From NCBI GenBank assembly GCA_019120395.1, contig DWVD01000027.1:38205-102204 (forward strand): a stretch of DNA of 64,000 nucleotides, given 5' to 3'. Source of the DNA: Candidatus Gemmiger faecigallinarum (GTDB lineage: Bacteria > Bacillota > Clostridia > Oscillospirales > Ruminococcaceae). Both the position numbers and the translations under genes were made by a program. Shown in pieces: positions 33,917 through 43,373 of the stretch (position 1 is the stretch's first letter; each line of letters starts with the position of its first letter). Under the pieces are notes generated by a model that was not told the DNA's origin, made no database searches, and saw only the letters and a program-made list of their open reading frames with translations.

Positions 33917-35825
33917 TCGGCGCGCCTCCGTCCGCATCAAATGGGCTACTCCCCTTCACCTCGACCCACTTATCTAGCCCCTGGGCAGGGGCCTGAGTGA
34001 AGATATGCTGCCTGCCGCCTGTCCCGTTTTGCACAGCAGAATGAGAAATGCCATCATAACGGTAGAGGTCATCTTCGAGCTTGGCAACCATCGACGACAA
34101 AGTTCGAGGAAGGCAGAGAATATGGCCGATATACTTGGTATTTTGCGCTACGCCGTTTAGGTCACTCATAGTTCCACGCCAAGTACCTTTTCCAATCGTC
34201 ACGGCTTCTCGAATAGCCTGCACGACCTCGTTGTTTTCATACTGGTCTTTCGCAAATTGCGCGTCTAAATCACCCGCGTTGCCTTCCATTTTCCATTTGC
34301 ACAAAGTCTTGTCAAAGCTTAGTGTATATTCATCGCTGACAATATCGCGCCCTGTGACGGAAAGACGAGTCTGGCCATCCATCCTCTTTTCACGTTCCAT
34401 AACCATTGTGGTGTCTGCCACACCTTGGATTCCAATTCCACCAGAAATTCTATTAAATGGGTCGCTTTCATCTGCCGTTTTGCGTGTATGGTGAATTGCC
34501 AACACACACAACTTGTGGCGGTCGGCAAATTCCTTCAAAATACGCATTTCCTTATAGTCGCGTGCGTATTCGTTATCCCGGCCATTGGAGATGCCGCGAA
34601 TCATCTGCAAAGTATCAATCACAATAAGTTTGAGTTCCGGCATCTGCAAAATCAGCTTATCTAAAGCACCAATCAAATCTTGCTGGAGTTCAGGGGCTTC
34701 TGTCAAAAAATTAAGGCCGTCTGGTATCGGTTCGCCCTGTGCCACAATTTTTAGCCGAGACTGTAACCGGGCCGGAGTATCTTCAAGCGCCATGTACATC
34801 GTTTGACCGGGATGAGTCGTAAAACCAAGAAAACTCCTACCAGAAGCAACAGAGTAACACAAATCCAAAGCAAGCCAAGATTTCCCATATTTCGGCGGGC
34901 TTGCCAAGATGGCAAAGCCAGTAGGCAAAAGTGCATTTACAACAAATTCTGTAGGGGCAATGTACTTTCCCATCAACTCTTTTGCCGAAAAAATTTTCAG
35001 TGAGTTCACAGCTTCTTGCTCAGGAGCAGCATGATCATGCCGCTCCTGAGCAGACCACACCGGCGTGTTGGCGGCAAGGGTTTCAACATTTTTGATGGCT
35101 TCGTCACCAAATTTTGCGACATAGTCAGAGATGTCGCCGTTCTCCGGCATTTCAACCCAGAGCTCGCGTAAATCCAGCACCCTAACAGAGTCAGCTACCG
35201 GCGCGATTTTGCTGGCTTCCTCCTCCATATACTGGCGGCCAATCTCATCGTTGTCGCCGAGAATGATGACCTGCCGGTCGCAGAACCATTTGATGTACTC
35301 GGCTCGAAATTTACCGGGACCTGCTCCATCTGGCGTACAAACGGCGGGATAATTCATCCTCACAAGGGTGTCCGCATCCTTTTCGCCCTCCACAAGGTAA
35401 ACGGGCTTATCTTTAGGATAATTCGCCAAAATGTGCAAATTATAAAGCAGACAGTCCCCCTGAGGTTTTTTCCAAACTATCTTACCGTTCTCGTCCCTAT
35501 AGCGCCAAGTAAACGATTTGTCGTCGTAGCGAAGCTTCTCAGCGCGTTTGCTGCCGTTGGCGTCATAGTAGTTGTACACTACCACAATGCTTTTGCGCGG
35601 CTTTATGCTCTGCGGTACCATAAGGTCTTGCATCGTCAATCCCACCCTTTCCAATACATCCTTTGTTGCACAACCTGCCATACATTTTACTAGCGTATTT
35701 CCGTTTTCGGCAGGCCGAATCATTAGGCTTGGCGTTTTGTCGTCATGTGCTGGGCATCGGCACCGATAACTTCCGCCACATTTTTTTACGTGGTCAAAAT
35801 GTGCAAGTATATCATGTACAGTCAT
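33900..35825 (-). CDS. CHC2/Toprim primase fused to RepA-like ATPase
   Basis: 641 aa. N-terminal CHC2 zinc finger (YRCRCPAHDDKTPSL, KCMAGC), a Toprim-like domain (YLVEGEKDADTL, VIILGDNDEIGR) and a RecA-like AAA_25/RepA ATPase with Walker A SPPKYGKSW and Walker B LIVIDTLQMI, then HHTRK. Such proteins prime and unwind replicating mobile elements. AAGGT precedes the ATG. Composition is AT-richer than the host. Upstream of xis and int in one transcription unit. Confidence 0.85.
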   Translation of the reverse strand: MTVHDILAHFDHVKKCGGSYRCRCPAHDDKTPSLMIRPAENGNTLVKCMAGCATKDVLERVGLTMQDLMVPQSIKPRKSIVVVYNYYDANGSKRAEKLRYDDKSFTWRYRDENGKIVWKKPQGDCLLYNLHILANYPKDKPVYLVEGEKDADTLVRMNYPAVCTPDGAGPGKFRAEYIKWFCDRQVIILGDNDEIGRQYMEEEASKIAPVADSVRVLDLRELWVEMPENGDISDYVAKFGDEAIKNVETLAANTPVWSAQERHDHAAPEQEAVNSLKIFSAKELMGKYIAPTEFVVNALLPTGFAILASPPKYGKSWLALDLCYSVASGRSFLGFTTHPGQTMYMALEDTPARLQSRLKIVAQGEPIPDGLNFLTEAPELQQDLIGALDKLILQMPELKLIVIDTLQMIRGISNGRDNEYARDYKEMRILKEFADRHKLCVLAIHHTRKTADESDPFNRISGGIGIQGVADTTMVMEREKRMDGQTRLSVTGRDIVSDEYTLSFDKTLCKWKMEGNAGDLDAQFAKDQYENNEVVQAIREAVTIGKGTWRGTMSDLNGVAQNTKYIGHILCLPRTLSSMVAKLEDDLYRYDGISHSAVQNGTGGRQHIFTQAPAQGLDKWVEVKGSSPFDADGGAPNEQVQ

Positions 35826-35940
35826 TTGTTTTTACCTTCACAAAATAAATTGATTTTCAGTTCTACGTTATGAAAAAGCAATCTGTGCACACACGCATTT
35901 TCACTCGTGGTTAGGAGATATCTTCTACGCTTTAATTATA

Positions 35941-36543
35941 TCAACCGCCTACCCTATATGTCAGAAATACGCTCATAGCGGATTTTCCGAGAGCTTTTAT
36001 CATTATAATTCTCAAACGAGAATTATAATGTTTGCATATGCTATGTACTATGCTATAGATATAAGTATCATAAGCATTCCGGTTCAATGCGGCTTTAGAC
36101 TCTTTCACATAGGTGTTTTGGATTGCGTTATCCAAAGTCGGGTACGCCACATTCTGGTTATTGTCGTTGCCAGATTTTTGTCCAACCGAGTACGGAGGAT
36201 TGCCGATAATCACCTGAATCGGTGTTTGCATTTGCTTGGTGGCACGGTCAGTGTTTGGTTGAAACAGACTAAAATCTGCCGCTCCATCACTTGTTCCTGC
36301 ACGCTCAGCCAGCTCGAAAGTATCCGTCAGCACGATTCCCTCAAACGGGACATAGTCCTGGCTATCGCTCAGTTCGTGATAGGTTTCCTCAATGTTGACC
36401 GCTGCAATGTAGTAGGCCAACAAAACGATTTCGTTGCAATGGATTTCGCGGGTGTACTTGTACAGAAGATCCTCCGGCTTGATGATGCCACTGCGCAGCA
36501 GCTGAACAATGAAGGTACCTGTACCAGTGAACGGGTCTATCAA
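35941..36543 (-). pseudogene. Fragment of ISP-type DNA adenine methylase/helicase
   Basis: About 200 codons from the methylase core: DPFTGTGTFIVQLL (SAM-binding motif I), HCNEIVLLAYYIAAVNIE and IIGNPPYSVGQKSGNDNNQN (catalytic NPPY). Full-length relatives exceed 1000 aa and carry an N-terminal helicase and a target-recognition domain; both are absent. The N-side runs into a terminator-like hairpin and the C-side changes to unrelated residues after AYDTYI (near 36050). A dead remnant. Confidence 0.8.
36001..36030. repeat. Perfect 13-bp inverted repeat
   Basis: CATTATAATTCTC (36001-36013), spacer AAAC, GAGAATTATAATG (36018-36030). It lies at the broken 3' end of the methylase fragment, possibly an old recombination point or an operator. 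Confidence 0.7.
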
Positions 36544-36568
36544 GACCTTATCTTTGATACAAAAGAAA

Positions 36569-36611
36569 AAGCCCTCTCCGGTGCAAAAACACCGAAAAAG
36601 GCTTGATTTTT
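36569..36611. terminator. Hairpin at the methylase fragment boundary
   Basis: CGGTG-CAAAAA-CACCG inside AAGCC/GGCTT arms (36569-36604) with T runs on both sides. The 150 bp beyond it up to the DUF262 gene holds no recognised gene. Confidence 0.6.
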
Positions 36612-36762
36612 GGGCTTTTACGACCGTTTGCCGTCCATGGAAGCCCAGCTTTTTATTTTATTGTTTGTGATTTTACCTGCCACGGACGGTGCCGGAAGTC
36701 ATCCCGACAGGCCCAGAATAGATAAAATTAAAAAGTATGCCAAAATTAAAATGTGTCACCCA

Positions 36763-38583
36763 TCACAAGCTATAGTAATATTCTTTGATTTTCTTTGCCA
36801 TCAATACACGGCGCTTACGCAAAAATTCTGGGTAGTCAGTAGCGGTCATATTAACCACTTCTTCCGGGATACAGTTTAATTCGAGATTGTTCCAGAAAGA
36901 GGCTTCGTTGGTGATGGTTCCCACCACAATATCTCCAGTCTTACATTGCTCAAGCGCTGTTGTAAAATAGTCGTTTGGTGCCTTCTTGCCGATAGAAATG
37001 TTTACACCGGTATCAAGATAGGCGTAGTTTGCCACTTGATTATACTGAGATTTATCTGTTATTCCACTCTGCTTCAAAAATTCCTTCGGGAAAATATGAT
37101 GCACATCACCAGCAACAGAAATCAAGTCGGTAACCTTGGAGCTGTTCGACAACAGTGACCTGTCACCCATAAATATCTGTGCCGCAACAAAAGTATTGAA
37201 AAACGGACTGGAAATGGATGAGGTTTCAAGATTTTGCGGCAAACGAACATTCCAAAAAGCGTCCGACAACATGGCCTGTTCGTTTTCTTCGAGAAATGCT
37301 CTAAATCCCTTTGCCGCAATCGTTCTCAGATCTCTATCCATCTGGGATTCTGGTGAGCCGATATATCTACTCGTGAGGGTAGAAAGGACAAACCATTTCT
37401 GAATGCAACGTTTAATCTCAATCTTTGGAATTTCATCAGTTTTTTGCAAAATCAAATAAAGTGTATAAGCAAAATCCAAGGTCATCTGAGAGTTGAGTAG
37501 TTTAGCCGAAATAAACCCCGCTGCCTTAATCGCTAAGACAAATTGTTCAAAGCTATATTGGTTCATGAAATTCAAAACACCGTCACTCAACTTTTCAAAA
37601 CTGTCCTTTGCAATTTCTTCCTTGAATGTACGCTCCTCGAAATCACGCCCTGAAAGCAAACTGACGAGGTCGCCTAATTTTGCTCTACCAAACATATGCA
37701 TAAAGGAAACACGAAGCATGTCATTATAATCAGGGTCATATATGTTTTCACGATCATCCTTTAACCACTTTAATTTTGGAGCATACTTGGAATTCATAAA
37801 CTCCACATCACCATTGGTCAGTTGATTAAAGAATGCTGAATCCACAGCCAAATGACAAAAATAATCTATCGCCTTACGCAACTCGTTGCCACCGTAGCGT
37901 TCATCAGCTGCAATCTTGGACATTGCAAAATCCGCCTCATTCAGACGCTTTCCCTGCGAATTAATGCGCACAAAGATTTCAGTAACTTCGCTAATATCCA
38001 ACTGTGGTACAAGGATAATAGCACCCAGCTGACAACTCTTTATAGAAAGAAGCTGCGAAATCGCCTTATCCACTAAATCTTCATCTGCTTCCGGATTGTC
38101 GTCCAGATACTTGTTAATAAATTTTCTGGTGGAAAAATTCGGTTTAAACAGCTCGGAAATATCCGAAATCCAGATAGTGCTGTTTATGTGGGCAGGTGTT
38201 GTTACAGCAAAACGTTCCTCATCATCTTTTGCCAATGGATTAAATGCAATTCGGATTGTTTTCTCTTCGTAGCTTTCGGTCAGGATGCTGTAACCAGCAA
38301 TTGCTGTCATTAAAGCCGTAATACGTTGCTGACCATCAATCAAGACCTTCTTTCCTACAGCACTTCCACCATCTTTCAGTTTTACATCCGGATTCTGCCA
38401 AATAATCAGGTATCCAGTTGGATAACCATTATAAAGAGAATCAATAAGGTCCCGGACCTGACGGCCCTTCCATACGAACGGACGCTGAATTTCCGGGATT
38501 GCAATATCCCCGGCCTCAATATAACCAAGAATAGAACTTACGGAATACTGAGTTACAGAATATTTATCATATGATGCGCTCAT
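36763..38583 (-). CDS. DUF262/DUF1524 protein (GmrSD-like)
   Basis: 606 aa. The N-terminal ParB-like DUF262 domain has IPEIQRPFVWKGRQVRDLID and the DGQQR motif (83-87, KVLIDGQQRITAL), which in GmrS/BrxU binds and hydrolyses nucleotides. The C-terminal part has GDVHHIFPKEFLK, an HNH-like site of the DUF1524 nuclease. Related proteins restrict phages with modified DNA. AGAGGAGA precedes the ATG. It is third in a row after pglZ and a 235-aa gene, 11 bp after the latter, so it is probably one operon with them. Confidence 0.85.
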   Translation of the reverse strand: MSASYDKYSVTQYSVSSILGYIEAGDIAIPEIQRPFVWKGRQVRDLIDSLYNGYPTGYLIIWQNPDVKLKDGGSAVGKKVLIDGQQRITALMTAIAGYSILTESYEEKTIRIAFNPLAKDDEERFAVTTPAHINSTIWISDISELFKPNFSTRKFINKYLDDNPEADEDLVDKAISQLLSIKSCQLGAIILVPQLDISEVTEIFVRINSQGKRLNEADFAMSKIAADERYGGNELRKAIDYFCHLAVDSAFFNQLTNGDVEFMNSKYAPKLKWLKDDRENIYDPDYNDMLRVSFMHMFGRAKLGDLVSLLSGRDFEERTFKEEIAKDSFEKLSDGVLNFMNQYSFEQFVLAIKAAGFISAKLLNSQMTLDFAYTLYLILQKTDEIPKIEIKRCIQKWFVLSTLTSRYIGSPESQMDRDLRTIAAKGFRAFLEENEQAMLSDAFWNVRLPQNLETSSISSPFFNTFVAAQIFMGDRSLLSNSSKVTDLISVAGDVHHIFPKEFLKQSGITDKSQYNQVANYAYLDTGVNISIGKKAPNDYFTTALEQCKTGDIVVGTITNEASFWNNLELNCIPEEVVNMTATDYPEFLRKRRVLMAKKIKEYYYSL

Positions 38584-38594
38584 TGCTATCTCCT

Positions 38595-39302
38595 CTAATC
38601 ATTCAGTGAAATCGACAGTTCACCACCAAAGTTATTCATAGCAAATCTGCCGTCCGCCAGCAAAGTTTCTTTTTCCATTCTGTATTCAAACGGATACAGA
38701 TAGTTGGAGGAATTGATTTCTGTAAAAGTATAATATCCGCTATCATCAACCAGCATCATCGTGTAGACCATAAAGGATACCACCTTGGAATTGCTGATTC
38801 GATGTTTATTAACGTGATATTTTCCCGGTTTGTCACAGGCCAGTGCTTCCATAGCCTTGAGTGTCGCCATGAGCTTATCAATCGAATGATACAGCGTAGT
38901 GCGTTCACCCCATTCGTCGAACAACTTCAGCTTCAGCTGGGACAAAGTGATTTCATCCTGAAATTCTGCCATCTTGCCGATGAGCTTACACATATCTACA
39001 AATACGGGATATGCGGCAAGCATCATACACCAGTGAATCGGCATCGAGTATTCCGGGTAATTACGGATAAGCTCCAAAGCCGTCATCTTAGTCTTGCCGG
39101 AATAATTATTGTCATAAACCCAGATGTTCATCAGGATTTCTCTTGTCTTACGGATATTCGTAGGACTTTCAATTTCAAATCTGAGATATTCATTCAGCTG
39201 TTCTTTAATTTCTTCTTCTTTTAAGTCTTCCAAAACCAGCTCCACAACCTTGTTCAGCCATTGGAGCTTTAAGTTTCTCGATAATCCAACCATTTTAGCC
39301 AT
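38595..39302 (-). CDS. Unrecognised 235-aa protein between pglZ and DUF262
   Basis: I do not recognise the family with certainty. It is soluble and mostly helical, beginning MVGLSRNLKLQWLNKVVELV, with an acidic segment EDLKEEEIKEQLNEYL and SPTNIRKTREILMNIWV. The size, helical character and place next to pglZ recall small BrxA/BrxF-type accessory proteins of BREX loci, but that is position, not homology. The stop of pglZ overlaps its start by 8 bp, showing a designed operon rather than chance neighbours. Two starts are possible (39302 or 39293). Confidence 0.6.
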   Translation of the reverse strand: MAKMVGLSRNLKLQWLNKVVELVLEDLKEEEIKEQLNEYLRFEIESPTNIRKTREILMNIWVYDNNYSGKTKMTALELIRNYPEYSMPIHWCMMLAAYPVFVDMCKLIGKMAEFQDEITLSQLKLKLFDEWGERTTLYHSIDKLMATLKAMEALACDKPGKYHVNKHRISNSKVVSFMVYTMMLVDDSGYYTFTEINSSNYLYPFEYRMEKETLLADGRFAMNNFGGELSISLND

Positions 39303-40683
39303 TCTTCTGTACCGCCTTTATTTTGATAAAAGGTACAACCACCTCATCGAGTGTGATGCCGCCGTGCGTCATAACCTCGTCACCTTTGGCGTCAAAAGAA
39401 TCGCCAACATCACAAATCAGGTAATCATATTCCTTCGGGAGATAATACTTCGGATATTCTACAAGGCCGTGTTTTTCAATCAAACCAGCCTTATCAGCAA
39501 AATCCTTCAGCGCCAGCATACGTCGACTCTTCGTTTCCACTTCAACACCGGTACCCATTAGCTTTCCTAAGCCGGTGCATGGAGTGTTGCCGTGGTCAGC
39601 AGTAATGTAAACATCATATCCCGCTGCCATGAAGTGCTTAGTCATCTCCAGTAATTTTTTCTGATTGGCCAGCACGGTAATGTCATTAAACATACCAAGT
39701 CGGCCCTGAGTCTGTGCGTGGACCATATCGTCCACATCATTGATAATAACAGCTCCGCATCTTACGAAGGGGCCAAACTGCGCATCGTATCCTCGTTCAT
39801 ATCCGATTTGCGAATCAGTATAACCAAGATTTCTTGCACAGTCCACAAATTCCGTTTTTTCCTTACTCTGCTTCCAAGGCTCCAGCAGCTGACTCGGATA
39901 TTTGCCGGACAGCAAGCACTGGCGGGAAACAGATGTTGTACTCGGAATCATTGCAAACACGGAGGATTTCTCATAGGCCACTTCCTTAAAGGCCGTAGAT
40001 ATAATCTTCCAGTCAAATTCAGACATGCCGTCCATCACAACGATGATAAACTTTTCGCTATGCACACCCATATAATCCATTGCCTTGCTTACCAGCACTG
40101 GCGAGGACTTATCAATATTCTGCGAGAGCTTTCCAAAATGAGCCAGAGCATATTCCTGAAACATTCGGTTAATCGCCTGCGTATCAAGGTCGACATCGTA
40201 CTGAACAGCCATTACATCCAGCTGTGCTTTTTCCTCTGCCAAAGCAAACCAATCACTATACTTTTTGATATTTCCGGCCTTATCAACCAGTGCATCAAAG
40301 CTACGTTTCAAATACGCTTTGACATTCGCTCTGGAGTATACCTTCATTCTCAGGTACATCTCCGTATCTCGCTTCTGTCGAAAATCGTCGAAGTTTGTCC
40401 TGTATGCTGCACAGAGCAAGTCAAGGTCCGCTTTGCCTTTATCCTTCAGCAGTTCTGGATGCAATTTCGGGAACAAGTTCTCAAGCGCCACTTTATAAGC
40501 AGTTAACCTACGACGAACGTCATACGGGATATACTGACCGGAATTTGCAATTATTGCCAGTTTCTCTCCGGGTGTTTTCAACTTCTCTTCATACTCGATT
40601 CTAAAGGCAAGATCATCGGTATATCTTACGATTTCAAAACCATGTGCAGAGAATGCTGATATGTAATTAGTTCGGCCATTCAG
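39295..40683 (-). pseudogene. pglZ': PglZ-domain protein, 5'-truncated
   Basis: The C-terminal 460 codons of a PglZ protein (alkaline-phosphatase superfamily), used in BREX and related phage defence. FIIVVMDGMSEFDW is the metal-binding nucleophile region, followed by IPSTTSVSRQCLLSGKYP, VYITADHGNTPC and DEVMTHGGITLDEVVVPF, all preserved. Upstream of GRTNYISAFSAHGFEIVRYT the frame stays open but becomes the antisense of the polymerase fragment at 40684, so the N-terminus (normally several hundred residues) has been lost by recombination. Followed by the 235-aa and DUF262 genes. Confidence 0.8.
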
Positions 40684-41616
40684 ATGTTTAAGGCCCCGGT
40701 CGAGAAGCATGGCATCAATGGCCACCTGCGTCAAAAAGGCAAAATTGCTGAATTGGCGCTCGGCTACGGTGGCAGCGTCGGCGCACTCAAGGCAATGGGC
40801 GCTATTGAGATGGGCCTGACTGAAGATGAGCTTCCTTCGCTGGTGGATGCATGGCGACAGGCAAACCCGAAAATTGTCGAATTTTGGTGGGCCGTGGACC
40901 GTGCAGTTATGGAGGCTGTGAAGTATAAGCACACGACCAGCCTTTATGGACTGAACTTTAGTAGTTTTGTGGGGGCCAGCGAAAAAAACACCGCAGGCTG
41001 CAAACAGGCAGCGGACGATGCCATCAAGCTGTTTGCGATGAACGCCAAAATTAAAAATGCACTTCGTAAAGTACCGAAGCATGAAATGTCCATCAGCCCG
41101 GAAACGCTGGAACACAACAGCATCTATATCTATATTCCCGATGAAAAGCTTAAAATCTATGGCGACTTATTGCGCATCATCACGGCGCAGTCAATGGAAT
41201 ACTTTTCATCCCGACCTAAAGAGAACCGGCAAATGATTCTGTTCTGCCTGGACGAGTTTGCGTCCTTTGGCAAGCTGCAAATCACCGAGGCGCTGCGCAA
41301 ACTACGCAAGCGGCATATCCGCATCATGGTGCTGACCCAATCACTGGCCGACCTTGACATGATTTATGGCAAAGACGAACGCAAAGCCATGATGGGAAAC
41401 TTCAAGTTTACAATTTTACTTGGTTGCAAAGGCACCGAAACACAGGAATACTTTTCCAAAATGATTGGCGAGCGAAAGCCGTTGCTGAACACTGACCCAG
41501 ACAAAAAGAATGGCCCCATCATCAAGCCGGAAGACCTTGCGCATTTGGGGCAAGACCTGTTTGTGCTAAGTGATGATGGGGCCGTGCGAGTGAAAAAGAA
41601 TTTTTACTTCAAATAA
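40684..41616 (+). pseudogene. Chimeric ORF: phage DNA polymerase fragment joined to coupling-protein fragment
   Basis: A 310-codon open frame with two unrelated halves. About the first 90 codons are a piece of a phage family-A DNA polymerase (LRQKGKIAELALGYGGSVGA, AWRQANPKIVEFWWAVD). From about codon 100 it is the C-terminal half of a VirD4/TraG-type conjugative coupling protein (IYIYIPDEKLKIYGDLLRII, LFCLDEFASFGKLQITEALR with Walker B, VLTQSLADLDMIYGKDE). The join is in frame. Function as either parent is very unlikely; it records two past recombinations. A terminator follows. Confidence 0.75.
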
Positions 41617-41617
41617 A

Positions 41618-41655
41618 AATCAGCCTCAGATTAACAATCCGAGGCTGATTAAAGC
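41618..41655 (+). terminator. Terminator after the coupling-protein fragment
   Basis: AATCAGCCTC (41618-41627) pairs with GAGGCTGATT (41641-41650); AAAA precedes it on the plus strand. Confidence 0.7.
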
Positions 41656-41707
41656 GGCACGCAGATTACACCAAAGTGTGTAAGGCTCCTTTTAGAAAAT
41701 CCAAAAA

Positions 41708-41733
41708 TGGTGTAACTGTGGTGTAATGGTGTT
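41708..41733. repeat. Right-end TGGTGTA repeats (integrase arm sites)
   Basis: TGGTGTA at 41708 and 41719 and TGGTGTT at 41727, mirroring the left-end group. Nearby GTGTAAGGCTCCTTTT (about 41680-41695) recurs in reverse orientation upstream of int (about 33642-33657), probably another Int/Xis site. Confidence 0.6.
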
Positions 41734-41789
41734 TAATGCCTATCACGCTAAGCGCGATAACTTGCGAATCACCGTTTGATTTTCGGCTG

Positions 41790-43307
41790 TTACTTGTCCA
41801 GCGGCTTCATCGTCGGGAACAGCAGCACGTCCCGGATGGACGCCGAATCGGTCAGCAGCATGACCAGGCGGTCCACGCCGAAGCCCAGGCCGCCCGTGGG
41901 GGGCAGGCCGTATTCCAGCGCGGTGACGTAGTCGTAATCCACCTGCGCCCTGCTGGCCGGGTCCAGCTGCTTGCGCTCCGCCACCTGCCGCTCAAAGCGG
42001 CCTTTCTGGTCGATGGGATCGTTCAGCTCGCTGAACGCGTTGCCAAACTCGGTGGCGTTGATGAAATACTCGAACCGTTCGGTGAACATCGGGTCGTCCG
42101 GCTTGCGCTTTGCCAGCGGGCTGACCTCCACCGGGTAGTCGTAGATGAAGGTGGGCTGGATCAGGTTTTCTTCCACATAAGCGTCAAAGAATTCGGCCAG
42201 GATCGCGCCCTTTGTGGGGATCTCGGGCAGCTCCACATTGTGCTGCTTGGCCAGGGCGATGGCTTCCTCATCGGACGCCACCGCGTCGAAGTTCACGCCG
42301 GAATACTTCCGGACCGCTTCCTTCATGGTCATGCGCTCCCAGTGGGACAGGTCGATCACCTGGCCCTGGTAGGACACCTGCAGCGTGCCGCAGACCTTTC
42401 CTGCCACCGTTTTCATCATCTCTTCCACCAGGTCCATCATGCCGTGGTAGTCGGTGTAGGCCTGGTACAGCTCGATGGTGGTGAACTCGGGGTTATGCTT
42501 GGGGTCCATGCCCTCGTTGCGGAAAATACGGCCGACTTCATACACGCGGTCAAATCCGCCCACCACCAGCCGCTTGAGATACAGCTCGGTCTCGATGCGC
42601 AGCACCATATCCATGTCCAGCGTGTTGTGGTGGGTCAAAAACGGCCGCGCCGACGCGCCGATCTCGAACGGGGTCAGGATGGGGGTCTCCACTTCCAGGA
42701 AGCCCTTGCCGTCCAGGTAGCTGCGCAGCTCCTGCAGGATGCGGCTGCGCTTGACAAACGTGTCCTTCACGTCCGGGTTGACCATCAGGTCCAGATACCG
42801 CTGGCGGTAGCGGGCCTCGCGGTCGGTCAGGCCGTGGAACTTCTCCGGCATGGGCAAAAGGCTCTTGGCCAGCAGCGTCACTTCGGTCACGCGGACGCTC
42901 AGTTCGCCGGCCTTGGTGCGGAACACCTCGCCCCGGCAGCCGATCACGTCGCCAATATCCAGTTTTTTGAACGCCGCATAAGGCTCGTCGCCCATCACGT
43001 CGCGGCGGGCAAACACCTGGATGTCCCCCTTGGCGTCCCGCAGGTGGGCAAAGCTGGCCTTGCCCATCACGCGCTTGGACATCATGCGCCCGGCCAGGCA
43101 GACGACGCGGCCGGTCTCGGCCTCGGCGGGCAGGTCGGCGTACTCCGCTTTCAAATCCTCCGAGAAGGCGTCCTGCGGGTAACGGGTGATGGCAAACGGG
43201 TCCTGCCCGGCGGCGCGCAGATCCGCCAGCTTCTGGCGGCGGACGGCGGCCTGCTGGCTGACGTCCTGCTCGGGCGCGCGGGCGGGGTTCTGGTTATTCT
43301 GTTCCAT
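41790..43307 (-). CDS. lysS: Lysine-tRNA ligase, class II (3' end replaced by element insertion)
   Basis: 505 aa. An anticodon-binding OB fold (about 68-170) and a catalytic class II domain with motif 2 FRNEGMDPKHNPEFTTIE and motif 3 GLGFGVDRLVMLL, intact through the end of the normal LysRS core (LLFPTMKPLD). The final Lys and stop codon come from the inserted element; the natural downstream tRNA-binding domain is now at 31772-32224. The core should still charge tRNA-Lys. It is 66 bp downstream of greA and read with it from the promoter at 43923. Confidence 0.96.
   Translation of the reverse strand: MEQNNQNPARAPEQDVSQQAAVRRQKLADLRAAGQDPFAITRYPQDAFSEDLKAEYADLPAEAETGRVVCLAGRMMSKRVMGKASFAHLRDAKGDIQVFARRDVMGDEPYAAFKKLDIGDVIGCRGEVFRTKAGELSVRVTEVTLLAKSLLPMPEKFHGLTDREARYRQRYLDLMVNPDVKDTFVKRSRILQELRSYLDGKGFLEVETPILTPFEIGASARPFLTHHNTLDMDMVLRIETELYLKRLVVGGFDRVYEVGRIFRNEGMDPKHNPEFTTIELYQAYTDYHGMMDLVEEMMKTVAGKVCGTLQVSYQGQVIDLSHWERMTMKEAVRKYSGVNFDAVASDEEAIALAKQHNVELPEIPTKGAILAEFFDAYVEENLIQPTFIYDYPVEVSPLAKRKPDDPMFTERFEYFINATEFGNAFSELNDPIDQKGRFERQVAERKQLDPASRAQVDYDYVTALEYGLPPTGGLGFGVDRLVMLLTDSASIRDVLLFPTMKPLDK
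41796..41810. repeat. Right attachment core (attR) in lysS
   Basis: GTCCAGCGGCTTCAT, identical to 32210-32224, inside the last codons of the truncated lysS. Confidence 0.85.
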
Positions 43308-43373
43308 GCGGCATTTTCCTTTCCTCTCTATGCGGGGCGGGCGGCGCGCCCCTTTCCGTCAGTGCGCTTAAGC

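Larger units (their letters stand above)
32225..41810. mobile_element. Integrative element inserted in lysS (degraded, mosaic)
   Basis: About 9.6 kb of clearly lower GC than both sides, bounded by a 15-bp core repeat and splitting lysS. It carries tyrosine integrase, excisionase and primase/RepA-like genes at the left end, a PglZ/DUF262 gene set in the middle, and polymerase and coupling-protein fragments on the right. TGGTGTA-type repeats lie near both ends. Relaxase and most transfer genes are missing, so self-transfer is unlikely, but int and xis look intact and could still excise it. Confidence 0.85.

Noticed and set aside
40684-41115. N-terminal extension of the PglZ frame to 41115
   Set aside because: It is the reverse complement of the polymerase fragment, so not native PglZ sequence.
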